Shown here one piece after another: positions 1 through 7,202 of a stretch of DNA of 20,192 nt. The DNA lies in the IMG/VR virus record IMGVR_UViG_3300005664_000139, positions 1-20,192 of that record; one strand, written 5' to 3'. Position 1 is the first letter of the stretch, and each line of letters opens with the position of its first letter. This DNA is from a virus. The position numbers and the translations under genes were made by a program. Under the pieces are notes generated by a model, which made no database searches, was not told where the DNA came from, and saw only the letters and a program-made list of their open reading frames with translations.

Positions 1-405
1 ACTAAGTGTTCCTATATAATACGAGAAAATTTTAATATTTTCATGGTAATTACTAAATTCCCCAATATTTATTTTGTTTATGTTACCACAATAAAATAGA
101 GACTTATCATTTTTCTCTAACCATACAAACAGTTTGTCTAAAAATATTCTAAAAGACCTCTTTCTTGGGAAGTAATATTTATAAGTTAAAAATATATCAG
201 AAATACTCCTATAAGTATTTACCATTTTTCCAAATGCCCTCATGCCGCTATTCACATATATAGTATCTGTCGGATTAGCCCCATAATAAGTCCAATCTAA
301 CATTTCTTCTAACGAGTCAAATTGTAAACCGTCTAGTTTGAATTTAACCTTTCCTGAAACGGAAATTTTTTCTTCAAACTCTTTGAATTTTTCACTCCAC
401 TCCAT
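1..405 (-). CDS. Hypothetical protein, 3' end cut by window edge
   Basis: An open frame starts at ATG 405-403 and runs 135 codons to the window edge without a stop, so the C-terminus is missing. The start overlaps the end of the ATP-grasp gene by 14 bp, as is usual for this operon, which supports it as a real gene. The visible protein begins MEWSEKFKEFEEK, with a mixed, rather aromatic composition and a basic stretch (FPRKRS) near residue 88. I recognise no domain. Its position, translationally coupled behind an ATP-grasp ligase and an amidoligase, suggests a part in the same amide-bond-forming cassette, but that is inference from context only. Confidence 0.7.
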   Translation of the reverse strand, partial: MEWSEKFKEFEEKISVSGKVKFKLDGLQFDSLEEMLDWTYYGANPTDTIYVNSGMRAFGKMVNTYRSISDIFLTYKYYFPRKRSFRIFLDKLFVWLEKNDKSLFYCGNINKINIGEFSNYHENIKIFSYYIGTLS

Positions 406-1330
406 TTACAATATTGTTTACGTCATTTCCAAAATTACTAGCATTCAGTTGACTGTCTTTCCAGAAAAAGGATACTCTTTTTTGCCAGTTTTCAAAATTC
501 CATGGTTTTAATTTAGTTCCATTATGGTTTCTAAAAATAAATTCAAACACTTTAGCATATTTTTCTGTAACATGTGGACTGCTATTTAAAGTAGGACTGC
601 TATTTACTTCTACGACATATGCTTGGTCATCTTTGAATAGTACATCCGCTGCACCAATATCTAATCCTAGGGCTTTAACTGCTCGACAAGCTTGAAGCAT
701 TATGTCTTTCTTAACAGTTTTCCATTCCTGTAATTCAAAAGCTTCACCATTAATAGCTCTGTTCCAAGCTTCTCCACCATCATCAGGTCGAGGTTTCTCA
801 AGTACAGCTAGAACTTTCCCCATCACTACATGTACCCTAAACTCTCTATCTTTATCAATAAATTCAGAATAATACCAACCATTCTTATAATGATTAAGAA
901 AAGCTTGTTTTGATTTCAACACAATAAAGTTTTTACCTTTAGCATGAGAATGCGGTCTAGCAATTACTTTAGTAGGATTAATCTCATCATAATTTTGTGG
1001 TGTGATTAATCTTGGACATCTAACCCCATTTTCGATAAATTTTTCCCTACTGAGTTTTTTGTTTGTACATACTTCAATTGCTTTAGCAGTATTATATGAA
1101 ACAAAATTACCTGTAAATGGGATTCTAGAACCCCATCTAATAATCACATCTCCGTCATTAGGATTAAAAGTTTTCACTTTTGTATACCCAATTCTTCCAT
1201 GTTTATACTCTCTCCAATATTCTTTATTGGGCAAACGTCTTCTATGCATCATCATTCCTAATGTCATTAATGCGAAAACACCTTTCATTGACGGCCTACC
1301 GTCTTTACCTGCGATAATTAATTTATTCAT
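392..1330 (-). CDS. ATP-grasp ligase (RimK/peptide-ligase type)
   Basis: This 312-residue protein has an ATP-grasp core. It shows the nucleotide-binding lysine/arginine strand VIARPHSHAKGKNF (about residues 122-135), an EFRVHVVMGKVLAVLEKPRP strand, and the metal/ATP site GAADVLFKDDQAYVVEVNSSPTL near residues 225-250, where the E and N of VEVN are the usual Mg2+ ligands. Family members activate a carboxylate as an acyl phosphate and join it to an amine. The gene starts 1 bp after the amidoligase stop and overlaps the next gene by 14 bp, so it belongs to the same operon. A GAT domain, an amidoligase and an ATP-grasp together point to synthesis or attachment of a small peptide or modified amino acid. 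The substrate is unknown. Confidence 0.88.
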   Translation of the reverse strand: MNKLIIAGKDGRPSMKGVFALMTLGMMMHRRRLPNKEYWREYKHGRIGYTKVKTFNPNDGDVIIRWGSRIPFTGNFVSYNTAKAIEVCTNKKLSREKFIENGVRCPRLITPQNYDEINPTKVIARPHSHAKGKNFIVLKSKQAFLNHYKNGWYYSEFIDKDREFRVHVVMGKVLAVLEKPRPDDGGEAWNRAINGEAFELQEWKTVKKDIMLQACRAVKALGLDIGAADVLFKDDQAYVVEVNSSPTLNSSPHVTEKYAKVFEFIFRNHNGTKLKPWNFENWQKRVSFFWKDSQLNASNFGNDVNNIVNGVE

Positions 1331-1331
1331 T

Positions 1332-1535
1332 TTATTTTATTTTTACGCCGTGTTGATTTAAAAGGACACGGGCCTTTTCTAAGTCACTATTGTTGATTAT
1401 TTCAGCAACCTCTTCCCAATTATCTACAGTATTACCTGAATTTACAAAATCAATAGATTTCATAATTCCACGCCAAACATACCTAATCAATTCCTCACTA
1501 GAAGCCCAATAATTAGATAAAGTCCTATATTCTAT
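1332..1535 (-). CDS. COOH-NH2 amidoligase, exon 3
   Basis: This is the C-terminal exon of the amidoligase (67 codons plus stop), beginning IEYRTLSNYW, a motif strongly conserved in the phage COOH-NH2 ligase family (glutamine-synthetase/GCS-like fold). An open frame does extend upstream to a TTG at 1538, but those bases belong to the intron end. No ATG or other good start exists, and an isolated 68-residue protein starting in the middle of a conserved motif makes no sense alone. Joining codon 1535 to exon 2 gives YG-IEYRTLSNYW in frame. The exon boundary is set by the candidate terminal G of the intron (1536) just after a P9 hairpin. Confidence 0.82.
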   Translation of the reverse strand: MEYRTLSNYWASSEELIRYVWRGIMKSIDFVNSGNTVDNWEEVAEIINNSDLEKARVLLNQHGVKIK

Positions 1536-1667
1536 CAAGCAGGTTCTCTCCTACTTAGACTTTCCCTTCACCCTCGTCTTTACGTTAGGGGTGCGCCGTC
1601 AAGTCGTTGCACACTTCCATACAATACTATATCTTAGTAACATCCCACCACATTTTTTCTTGTGATG

Positions 1668-2612
1668 CTACTCCTTAGTATCAAGGGTTGGCTCAGGATT
1701 CCCAACGCTGGTTCCCTGAATTTGACGCAGTTTCATCAGACTATTTCTAATCTGACAGGCATTATTGTACTTTCGATTCATGAAAGTACAAGCGTTAAAA
1801 TACAATAAACATATTAAATTTAGAACACTACTCTGTTTATTTATTTCTAAATAGTGTATATTTTTTTCTCCTTGAATCTTAGTGTGTCTGGAGAATTCTA
1901 TAAGATTTTTTGTTAAAAATGCAGAAATTTGCTCAATATGTACTAAAGAAGCTGATACCAAACATATTCTATCTTGTTTGGGATCAATATACCCATCACC
2001 TTCTATGTATCCTCTCATATAAGGAAAAGACAATGGGAACAAAGTCTCTAGTGTAAAAGTTTTGTTTTCTGTAATTCCTAAACTTTTTAAAAATTCTGCT
2101 ATTTCAGCGTTTCTAAAACTTATAGAAAGTTGCTTAAATTTTTTGTGATGTATTGTTTCGCGGATATTTATTTTAGGATTTCCTAAAAAATCACGAAATT
2201 TTTCTAAAACATCCCTATCTTTTTCGGCTAATGATAGAGATATTCTATTTTTATGCACACACCCATCACTTGCTAACCAACCTAGCCAATATTGAACATC
2301 TTCTCTACTTAAATCAGAGAATACATTTTCAGTCACAAGTCGCCTAGATTTTCTATTCTCACCAATAATTCCTCTCTTTATATAAGGCTCAGAACAAAAG
2401 AATATCCTTGCTATCTCAGCAACACTAAACCCATTGTTGTAAAGATTGATAGCTTTTTCTCTGTCTAAATCACTTAATTGAGTAATTCTATGAGGAAGTT
2501 TAAGACTTTTTCTAAATTTTTCTATTTCGGGTACAGTCATACCCATTTCTTTTGCTATTCTAGAATCGGTATATTGTAAATTATACAATTCTAAAAATTT
2601 TTGTTGTTCCAT
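1668..2612 (-). CDS. LAGLIDADG homing endonuclease inside intron 2
   Basis: This 314-residue protein has two LAGLIDADG-type helices, YWLGWLASDGC (about residues 108-118) and YMRGYIEGDGYI (about 197-208), each ending with the acidic residue that binds the catalytic metal. So it is a single-chain, two-repeat endonuclease. The N-terminus carries one or two helix-turn-helix-like segments (about residues 10-40 and 45-80, ending EIARIFFCSEPYIKRGI), probably DNA-binding. It lies wholly inside the group I intron, and a Bacteroidota-type promoter sits just upstream, so it is probably expressed separately from the amidoligase. Its last 20 or so codons read through the P3-P6 part of the ribozyme core, so the C-terminal tail is probably not under protein-level selection. 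Confidence 0.93.
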   Translation of the reverse strand: MEQQKFLELYNLQYTDSRIAKEMGMTVPEIEKFRKSLKLPHRITQLSDLDREKAINLYNNGFSVAEIARIFFCSEPYIKRGIIGENRKSRRLVTENVFSDLSREDVQYWLGWLASDGCVHKNRISLSLAEKDRDVLEKFRDFLGNPKINIRETIHHKKFKQLSISFRNAEIAEFLKSLGITENKTFTLETLFPLSFPYMRGYIEGDGYIDPKQDRICLVSASLVHIEQISAFLTKNLIEFSRHTKIQGEKNIHYLEINKQSSVLNLICLLYFNACTFMNRKYNNACQIRNSLMKLRQIQGTSVGNPEPTLDTKE

Positions 2613-2628
2613 GTTGTACTTATTGGTA

Positions 2629-2659
2629 CAAATATACGAACAAAAAGTAATTATAGCAA
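2629..2659 (-). promoter_or_regulatory. Bacteroidota-type promoter for the intronic endonuclease
   Basis: On the minus strand, TATATTTG (2636-2629) matches the -7 element TAnnTTTG and TTG (2659-2657) lies 20 bases upstream. The ATG of the endonuclease is 16 bases beyond. Placement inside the intron, just before the ORF, makes a chance match less likely. No start-site data can be seen. Confidence 0.6.
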
Positions 2660-2710
2660 GAGATATTTTGTTTATTGTAGTGTTTTTTTTCTTCTACCAT
2701 TTAAATCAGG

Positions 2711-2875
2711 ACCATACTCTTTCAAGCGGATGCAACTAGCTTTACCATAAAGCTCCCTACGTTTAGTCACAGGTTCCAAAAATAGCATTGGCAAACCTAA
2801 AAATAAGTCCATAGCTGCTATTAATTGTAAACCTACCTCTAAGTCAAATCCTGGCCAAGCCATATGAAGGTGTCC
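2711..2875 (-). CDS. COOH-NH2 amidoligase, exon 2
   Basis: This 55-codon middle exon encodes GHLHMAWPGFDLEVG, then AMDLFLGLPMLFLEP, then TKRRELYGKASCIRLKEYG. These match the family pattern of a GGH(I/L)H strand, a DLFLG(V/L)P helix and a RRELYGKAG loop that binds nucleotide or substrate. The frame runs on past 2711 for 12 non-family codons to a stop at 2672, which is intron sequence. The first in-frame ATG (2863) lies within the conserved motif, so it is not a real start. The exon begins at GGA (2875) directly after the intron's terminal G and ends at GGT (2711). Confidence 0.85.
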
Positions 2876-3157
2876 CCTTCCTTGTTACCCTATAAGCTTT
2901 TTATCTCATAGTTCTATAGCTACATTTCACTCGCTATAGTTCGGCATATATTTTCACCCAACAGACTGTTGGGGCGCGCACTCTTGGTTGAATTATATTT
3001 ATTCATCAACTATGCTCTACGGTGTTAGAAAGCCTTTCGTTATCCTTCTAATTACCTCGGTATTTAAAATAATTCTTTTAGAATTAACTGAAATTTTTAT
3101 TCACCGATTTTACGCGATTTTGCTCACAAATTACTTTATGAGGTGGCAGACATTTTT
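2876..3157 (-). ncRNA. Group I intron 1 in the amidoligase gene (no ORF)
   Basis: This compact 282-nt intron has both splice sites defined by RNA pairing. The exon end GTGGT (3162-3158) can pair with the internal guide GCCAC (3147-3143), leaving the U-G pair at the cut. The adjacent guide bases TGTCT (3152-3148) can pair with the start of exon 2, GGACA, as P10. Candidate core pairings are P4 CGGTG (3106-3102) with CACCG (3024-3020) and P7 CATAGTT (3014-3008) with AACTATG (2913-2907). Additional hairpins are CCCAACA/TGTTGGG (2973-2957) and CTATAGC/GCTATAG (2939-2914). The intron ends in G at 2876. It carries no endonuclease, so it depends on another nuclease or is no longer mobile. Confidence 0.82.
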
Positions 3158-3568
3158 ACCACAACTCCTGAACATAATATCATCAACTTCAGGTTTATTA
3201 TTAACACTCCTAGTACGAGCATTATAATCCTGATCACAACCTAAAGTCATTGCATTTTCAGTGGAGAGTTCTTCAGCACTAAATTCTCTACATGGATAAA
3301 TATCTACTTCTAAATCCTTGTCTTTGACATAATCTGATATATGATTTAACATATATTGGATTTCTTTGACAAATTCATCTTCTGATACAACTGGATTAAT
3401 TGTAAATTCAGAACTAACATTATCTAAAGATAATGTTCTAAAACCCTCTACGACATGAGGATTATATTTTTCCCCAGGAATAATCCCCTCCGATGATACT
3501 GGCACACCTTCTTTATTTTTTAAGAAGACTTCAATATCTGAACCGATTGTTATATTATTTATTAACAT
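3158..3568 (-). CDS. COOH-NH2 amidoligase (phage type 2), exon 1
   Basis: This N-terminal exon (137 codons) begins MLINNITIGSDIEVFLKN, where GSDIE(V/L)F is the first metal-binding strand of the glutamine-synthetase/GCS-like amidoligase fold. It continues with EGIIPG, LDNVSSEFTINPV and GCDQDYNA, all typical of the phage COOH-NH2 ligase family. The frame ends at 3131, eight codons into the intron, just where the family needs GGH-H. Joined with the other two exons it makes a 259-residue protein, a normal length. The family condenses a carboxylate with an amine using ATP. The start overlaps the preceding gene by 14 bp, consistent with translational coupling. Unspliced, the product would be truncated and inactive. 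Confidence 0.88.
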
Positions 3569-4193
3569 ATGTCAAACCTAAATTATAATGTATTTGATGT
3601 GGTGTCAAATTGTCATCATAGTCTTGAAAAACTAAATTTTCACCACTCCATATTTTTCTAATTACTTTTTCGAAATCGTAAAAATATCTTGAGCGTATGG
3701 CATCATTTTTAGCAACTACCATAAAATCTTCAAAATCTACAAATTCTCTCCTTACAGGATAACAACTAAGTAAAGTTGTAAATAATGCCATCATATATGG
3801 TTTTTCAAACCAGTCTTTCGACATTTTTACAACTAGAAGTTGTTCTTGTATTCCCACACTACTTCTTTTAAAACCTAATTGGTTTTCCCAAAAATTTAAA
3901 ATATTCTGAAGAGTCTTACTTTGAACTTCAGTAATATTAGCATCTTTGTTTCTAACAAGAATATAGATATTTTTCCTTAATATATTTTGAGGTTTCCAAT
4001 TGAATTTATATAATCCAAAAGGTTTTTTAGTTTTTTCCGACCAAATTACATCAGTTAAAAAATCCTTACATCTAGTAAATCCAAACAATGGACGCACTTG
4101 ACCTTGTTTTATTATTCCCATGGAAAATTCTATACCTGAAGAAAATGATTCCGCATATTTTCCTCTCTCAATCTCTTGGATAGCTACTTGCAT
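3555..4193 (-). CDS. Hypothetical protein in the amidoligase cassette
   Basis: This 212-residue protein belongs to no family I recognise. It is soluble-looking, with no signal peptide or membrane segment. A tail conserved-looking in character, with DFMVVAKNDAIRSRYFYDFE and DYDDNLTPHQIHYNLGLTY, follows a hydrophobic helix (MMALFTTLLSCYP). It overlaps the preceding GAT-like gene by 26 bp and the amidoligase by 14 bp, so it is co-translated with them. The placement between a glutamine amidotransferase pair and the amidoligase suggests a partner or substrate-handling role in the same pathway. It could also be a second, highly diverged amidoligase, but I see no metal-binding motif that would show this. 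Confidence 0.82.
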   Translation of the reverse strand: MQVAIQEIERGKYAESFSSGIEFSMGIIKQGQVRPLFGFTRCKDFLTDVIWSEKTKKPFGLYKFNWKPQNILRKNIYILVRNKDANITEVQSKTLQNILNFWENQLGFKRSSVGIQEQLLVVKMSKDWFEKPYMMALFTTLLSCYPVRREFVDFEDFMVVAKNDAIRSRYFYDFEKVIRKIWSGENLVFQDYDDNLTPHQIHYNLGLTYVNK

Positions 4194-4839
4194 TTTGCTT
4201 ATTTCTTATTGTGTTAACCGCTTCTCGAATCACGTCTCTACAACTATTCTCATATTCTTTAATGTAAGTTCCACCCAAGTAACCTAGACAAAAAAGAATA
4301 TTTTCAGTTTTCCAGTAAATAACATCTATGTTTTCAATAGACTTATCGTCATCTACTTTAGTGCGTATATAGGTTCTATTTTCAAGATTCCACCCTTTAG
4401 CAATAACCAAACAATCATCAATAATACTTGAAAAATCAATAGCGAAAGGGTGTGTAGAATCACTGCATGCAGTAGTATTATTGTAAAACATTACTGCGTG
4501 ATTAACTCTATTACCTGGACTAGATACTAAAGGTAAATCATATTTTTCAGCCAAATAAAGTGCTGCACCAGAAACAGCTACTACTAGAGTTTTTTCAAGA
4601 TCTCTTGTTTCAACAATACTTTTAATAAATGTATCATTAGAACTTCTATTAGGGGATTGGTAATCATTATACATTCCCAATCCTGTGTAAAGTATTACTT
4701 CAGCATCTTTTGGTTCTTCTACCAAGGTGAGGTCTTTTTGGGCTGTTTCATAATTATTATGAAAATAACCTGGCTTACTAAGCCACCCTGTATGGTATGG
4801 TGCAGAATGATTAATTGCTTTTGGAATATAAACTTTCAT
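4168..4839 (-). CDS. Degenerate class I glutamine amidotransferase-like protein
   Basis: This 223-residue protein appears to be a diverged paralogue of the next-upstream amidotransferase. VILYTGLGMYND (about 48-59) aligns with VVFFTGGEDVSP of the neighbour. LVVAVSGAALYLA (85-97) aligns with the nucleophile elbow MFSVCRGFQFIS, and IDVIYWKTENILFCLGYLGG (171-190) aligns with the strand ending in FHPE. The nucleophilic cysteine and the catalytic His-Pro-Glu are both absent, so glutaminase activity is not expected. The alignment is by eye and weak outside these blocks. A pseudoenzyme partner of the active GAT, or a carrier of a different chemistry, is possible. It overlaps both neighbours by about 26-29 bp. 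Confidence 0.72.
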   Translation of the reverse strand: MKVYIPKAINHSAPYHTGWLSKPGYFHNNYETAQKDLTLVEEPKDAEVILYTGLGMYNDYQSPNRSSNDTFIKSIVETRDLEKTLVVAVSGAALYLAEKYDLPLVSSPGNRVNHAVMFYNNTTACSDSTHPFAIDFSSIIDDCLVIAKGWNLENRTYIRTKVDDDKSIENIDVIYWKTENILFCLGYLGGTYIKEYENSCRDVIREAVNTIRNKQNASSYPRD

Positions 4840-5494
4840 ATAGTTTGTTATTTAAAAAATCATTGAATAGGTTTCTGCAATACTGAATGTATTCAATATC
4901 TTTTGGGTCATTACTGTGAGTCCTGTATTCTGGATGAAATTGAACACCTAAACAATTAGTCTTAGGGTAAAATACAATTTCAGTTTCTTTATCCATTTTA
5001 ACATGTCCCCCATCATTATCATAAAGATATTTAACATCCCGTGAATTTTCTACCCAACCTATTAGTCGGTAATCTTCTTTTGGTAATTCACCTAAATATA
5101 CCATTTGGTGATGTGAACAGGATACTTGAATCTGTTTTCCATCTACAGTCACCATATTCTGAGAGCCACCATGTCCATAAAAATCCTGAATCATTTTAGC
5201 TCCCGACATAACAGATATGAATTGAAATCCTCTGCATACACTAAACATCTTTTTATTTAATGCTAGGGCCTCATTAAAATATATTACTTCTTGTTCGTCT
5301 CTACGACTATTTGTGTAAGAAGCTAAATTCTGATGATTATATAACTCTGGAGAAACATCTTCTCCTCCAGTAAAGAATACAACATCACTTTCTTCTATTG
5401 AGTCTACAAGTTGTACATTTTCCATCCAATTGACGTAGCTCGCATCGCCAATTAGGAATATTTTTGTTTTACCAATTAATTGTTTTTTTTCCAT
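4811..5494 (-). CDS. Class I glutamine amidotransferase domain protein
   Basis: This 227-residue single-domain protein has the full triad of class I (triad) glutamine amidotransferases. The nucleophile is Cys87 in SVCRGFQF, and His187 and Glu189 lie in QFHPEY. An oxyanion/entry motif TGGEDVSPELY sits at 42-52, as in gamma-glutamyl-hydrolase/PuuD-like members. Such domains hydrolyse glutamine to deliver ammonia, or cleave gamma-glutamyl amides. It overlaps ung by 26 bp upstream and its degenerate paralogue by 29 bp downstream. With an amidoligase and ATP-grasp in the same operon, it could supply ammonia or trim a gamma-glutamyl intermediate. Which of the two cannot be told here. Confidence 0.9.
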   Translation of the reverse strand: MEKKQLIGKTKIFLIGDASYVNWMENVQLVDSIEESDVVFFTGGEDVSPELYNHQNLASYTNSRRDEQEVIYFNEALALNKKMFSVCRGFQFISVMSGAKMIQDFYGHGGSQNMVTVDGKQIQVSCSHHQMVYLGELPKEDYRLIGWVENSRDVKYLYDNDGGHVKMDKETEIVFYPKTNCLGVQFHPEYRTHSNDPKDIEYIQYCRNLFNDFLNNKLYESLYSKSN

Positions 5495-6173
5495 TTATTT
5501 TTAAAATTTCATTTATTTTACTAAAATGTTTACATCCAAAAAATCCAGAATTAGCACTAAAGGGACTTGGGTGAGCAGCCTCCAATATAAAATTTTCATT
5601 AGGGTTAATAAACATTTTATACATTTGACTCTTTCTACCCCACAAGACGTAAATAACATCTTTTTTTTTTGCTAATGCTCTAAAGATTCCCTCAGTAAAC
5701 TCCATCCAGTATTGAATATGTGATTCAGGGTGTTCATGTATCACTGTCAAAGCAGTATTCATCATTAACACACCTTGCTTAGACCACGAATTTAAATTAG
5801 GAGTGTATAATTCCAAATCACTAATTAACTCTTTGTGGATATTACGCAATGAAGGTGGTACAAAATTTTCAACACCACTTTCAAAACATAAACCCGTAGC
5901 AACTTCCAATTGTCCAACAGAGCTATGATAAGGATCTTGACCCACTAAAACCACATTAACGTCTGAGAACGGAGTGTTTTTAAATGCTTTAAATACTTTA
6001 TGCTTTTGTGGATGTACTAGATACTGTTTTCTTTGATTCGCAATATTTACACCTAATGCGTACATATAATCCTCGTGTAAAATGTCACTTAGAGCATCTA
6101 CCCAAGAACTATCTAAATTTAACTCTTCAAGAATTTTTCTCGAAGGTTTTCTTTCTCCAATAACGTTTGTCAT
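5469..6173 (-). CDS. ung: Uracil-DNA glycosylase, family 1
   Basis: This 234-residue protein has all family 1 UDG motifs. GQDPYH is at 78-83 (Asp80 activates water), VPPSLRNIHKEL at 105-116, GVLMMNTALTV at 134-144 (Asn for uracil recognition), and the DNA-intercalation loop HPSPFSA at 201-207 with catalytic His201. It removes uracil from DNA to start base-excision repair. The water-activating loop has a slightly longer link (GQDPYHSSVGQLEVATGLCF) than the usual GPGQAHGLCF, so binding-pocket geometry may vary. It lies at the front of the amidotransferase/amidoligase cassette and overlaps the next gene by 26 bp. A gap of 51 bp separates it from the primase gene. Confidence 0.96.
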   Translation of the reverse strand: MTNVIGERKPSRKILEELNLDSSWVDALSDILHEDYMYALGVNIANQRKQYLVHPQKHKVFKAFKNTPFSDVNVVLVGQDPYHSSVGQLEVATGLCFESGVENFVPPSLRNIHKELISDLELYTPNLNSWSKQGVLMMNTALTVIHEHPESHIQYWMEFTEGIFRALAKKKDVIYVLWGRKSQMYKMFINPNENFILEAAHPSPFSANSGFFGCKHFSKINEILKINGKKTINW

Positions 6174-6224
6174 CGTTTAATTTTTTTATTTTTCTTTCAT
6201 ACTCGTCAATTTTCTTCTTACTAA

Positions 6225-7202
6225 CTACTCTAAATGGTAGTAGGTTTTTAAATAATCTGTTAGCCATTTTTCTGGTTCCTCTTTATCCATTTTCACCCAA
6301 TCGCCAAAATCTTTAGGTTTATTTTCTGGATTACAAATGCCTTCCAGTCCATATTCCTTTTTATATTTTAACAACATTTCTTTTCCCAGTTTGTCATTAT
6401 CCATATATGGAATGACATATTTGAAACGCATTTTCAATAAATTCAATGCATTTTCACTAATCATAATTCCTTCACCACGCACACCAACAGAACTAAATCC
6501 ATAAGAATACATGCTAAAGGATTCTTTCATGGCCTTTTGTATGAAGCAAACAGTACCGCAAGAAGGTAATTGTTCCCAACCATCCAAAAGTCCCCCATAA
6601 TAATTGTTTCTAAATTTATCTTCTTTTTTAGAAAAAGGTCGATAAATTTTTATTTTGTCTTTTTGCCGATACCTATAAATAGGCTCACTCTCTTTAGTGA
6701 CTTTCCATATCTCATTATTGATCCAAACTCTCTCACATTTTCTAATGTTAAAGAATTTTAATAGTCTGAGAGTTTCTGATTCACTTTTTACATATTGCGA
6801 CCAGTATTGAATATCTTGATCAGCAAATGGTATTAGTGTCACTTTAATATCACACTCTTTTTTTTGAGTGGTGATAATTTCTCTATTATAAACAAATTTC
6901 AACTGTTTTTCTAAATCTGAATGAATCCTGTTTATAATTTTTGGAAATTCCACACCAGTTGCCATAGAAGCAACATCGAAACAATTTAAATGTGTTTTAG
7001 TATTGGCATAATCCACAAAATAAAGTACCCCTGAAGAGCTATATAAGAAAAAACAACCTTTTCGAGTATCCCCACTTCGTAAGGGATTGATAAATTTATC
7101 TTTAGTGTTAATTTCATAACCTAAGTAGTATTTCATAATACTTTCTTGAGATACTAATTTTAACAAATCCTCTTTATTAAGATTATTTTCTATTATAATC
7201 AT
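6225..7202 (-). CDS. DnaG-type DNA primase (Toprim)
   Basis: This 325-residue protein has a divergent zinc-domain-like N-terminus (residues 35-85: FINPLRSGD...GCFFLYSSSGVLYFVDY, with most zinc ligands gone). A middle segment with IKIYRPF and KFRNN resembles the RNA-polymerase subdomain of bacterial primases. A Toprim region follows, CFIQKAMKESFSMYSYGF at about 219-236 and VIPYMDNDKLGKEM at 263-276, with the acidic metal residues Asp268 and Asp270. It ends in a PKDFGDWVK motif. Its role would be RNA primer synthesis for lagging-strand replication. It starts 4 bp inside the end of the 94-residue gene. The helicase-binding domain is absent, in keeping with short phage primases. Confidence 0.82.
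   Translation of the reverse strand: MIIIENNLNKEDLLKLVSQESIMKYYLGYEINTKDKFINPLRSGDTRKGCFFLYSSSGVLYFVDYANTKTHLNCFDVASMATGVEFPKIINRIHSDLEKQLKFVYNREIITTQKKECDIKVTLIPFADQDIQYWSQYVKSESETLRLLKFFNIRKCERVWINNEIWKVTKESEPIYRYRQKDKIKIYRPFSKKEDKFRNNYYGGLLDGWEQLPSCGTVCFIQKAMKESFSMYSYGFSSVGVRGEGIMISENALNLLKMRFKYVIPYMDNDKLGKEMLLKYKKEYGLEGICNPENKPKDFGDWVKMDKEEPEKWLTDYLKTYYHLE

Larger units (their letters stand above)
1536..2710 (-). ncRNA. Group I intron 2 in the amidoligase gene, with LAGLIDADG ORF
   Basis: This 1175-nt intron carries a recognisable group I catalytic core at its 3' end (about 1727-1536). Visible pairings are P3 CGTCA (1727-1723) with TGACG (1601-1597), P4 TCAGG (1719-1715) with CCTGA (1697-1693), and P7 GACTT (1605-1601) with AAGTC (1562-1558). 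P8 is CACCC (1593-1589) with GGGTG (1573-1569), and P9 is GTAGG with CCTGC just before the terminal G at 1536. P3 and P7 share base 1601, so one end must be a base shorter. Conserved blocks resembling P, Q, R and S elements are present, for example AATCCTGAGCCAA and GCAACGACTTGACGG. The 5' splice site after GGT (2711) is set by protein continuity; a possible guide GCTATA at 2657-2652 could pair with TATGGT, but that is weak. Confidence 0.88.

Noticed and set aside
1002-1361. Plus-strand open frame of about 119 codons
   Set aside because: It lies opposite the ATP-grasp gene, whose motifs are clear, and its composition is an antisense shadow.
2988-3227. Plus-strand frame of 79 codons across intron 1 and exon 1
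   Set aside because: It is antisense to the ribozyme and amidoligase and has no matching start context.
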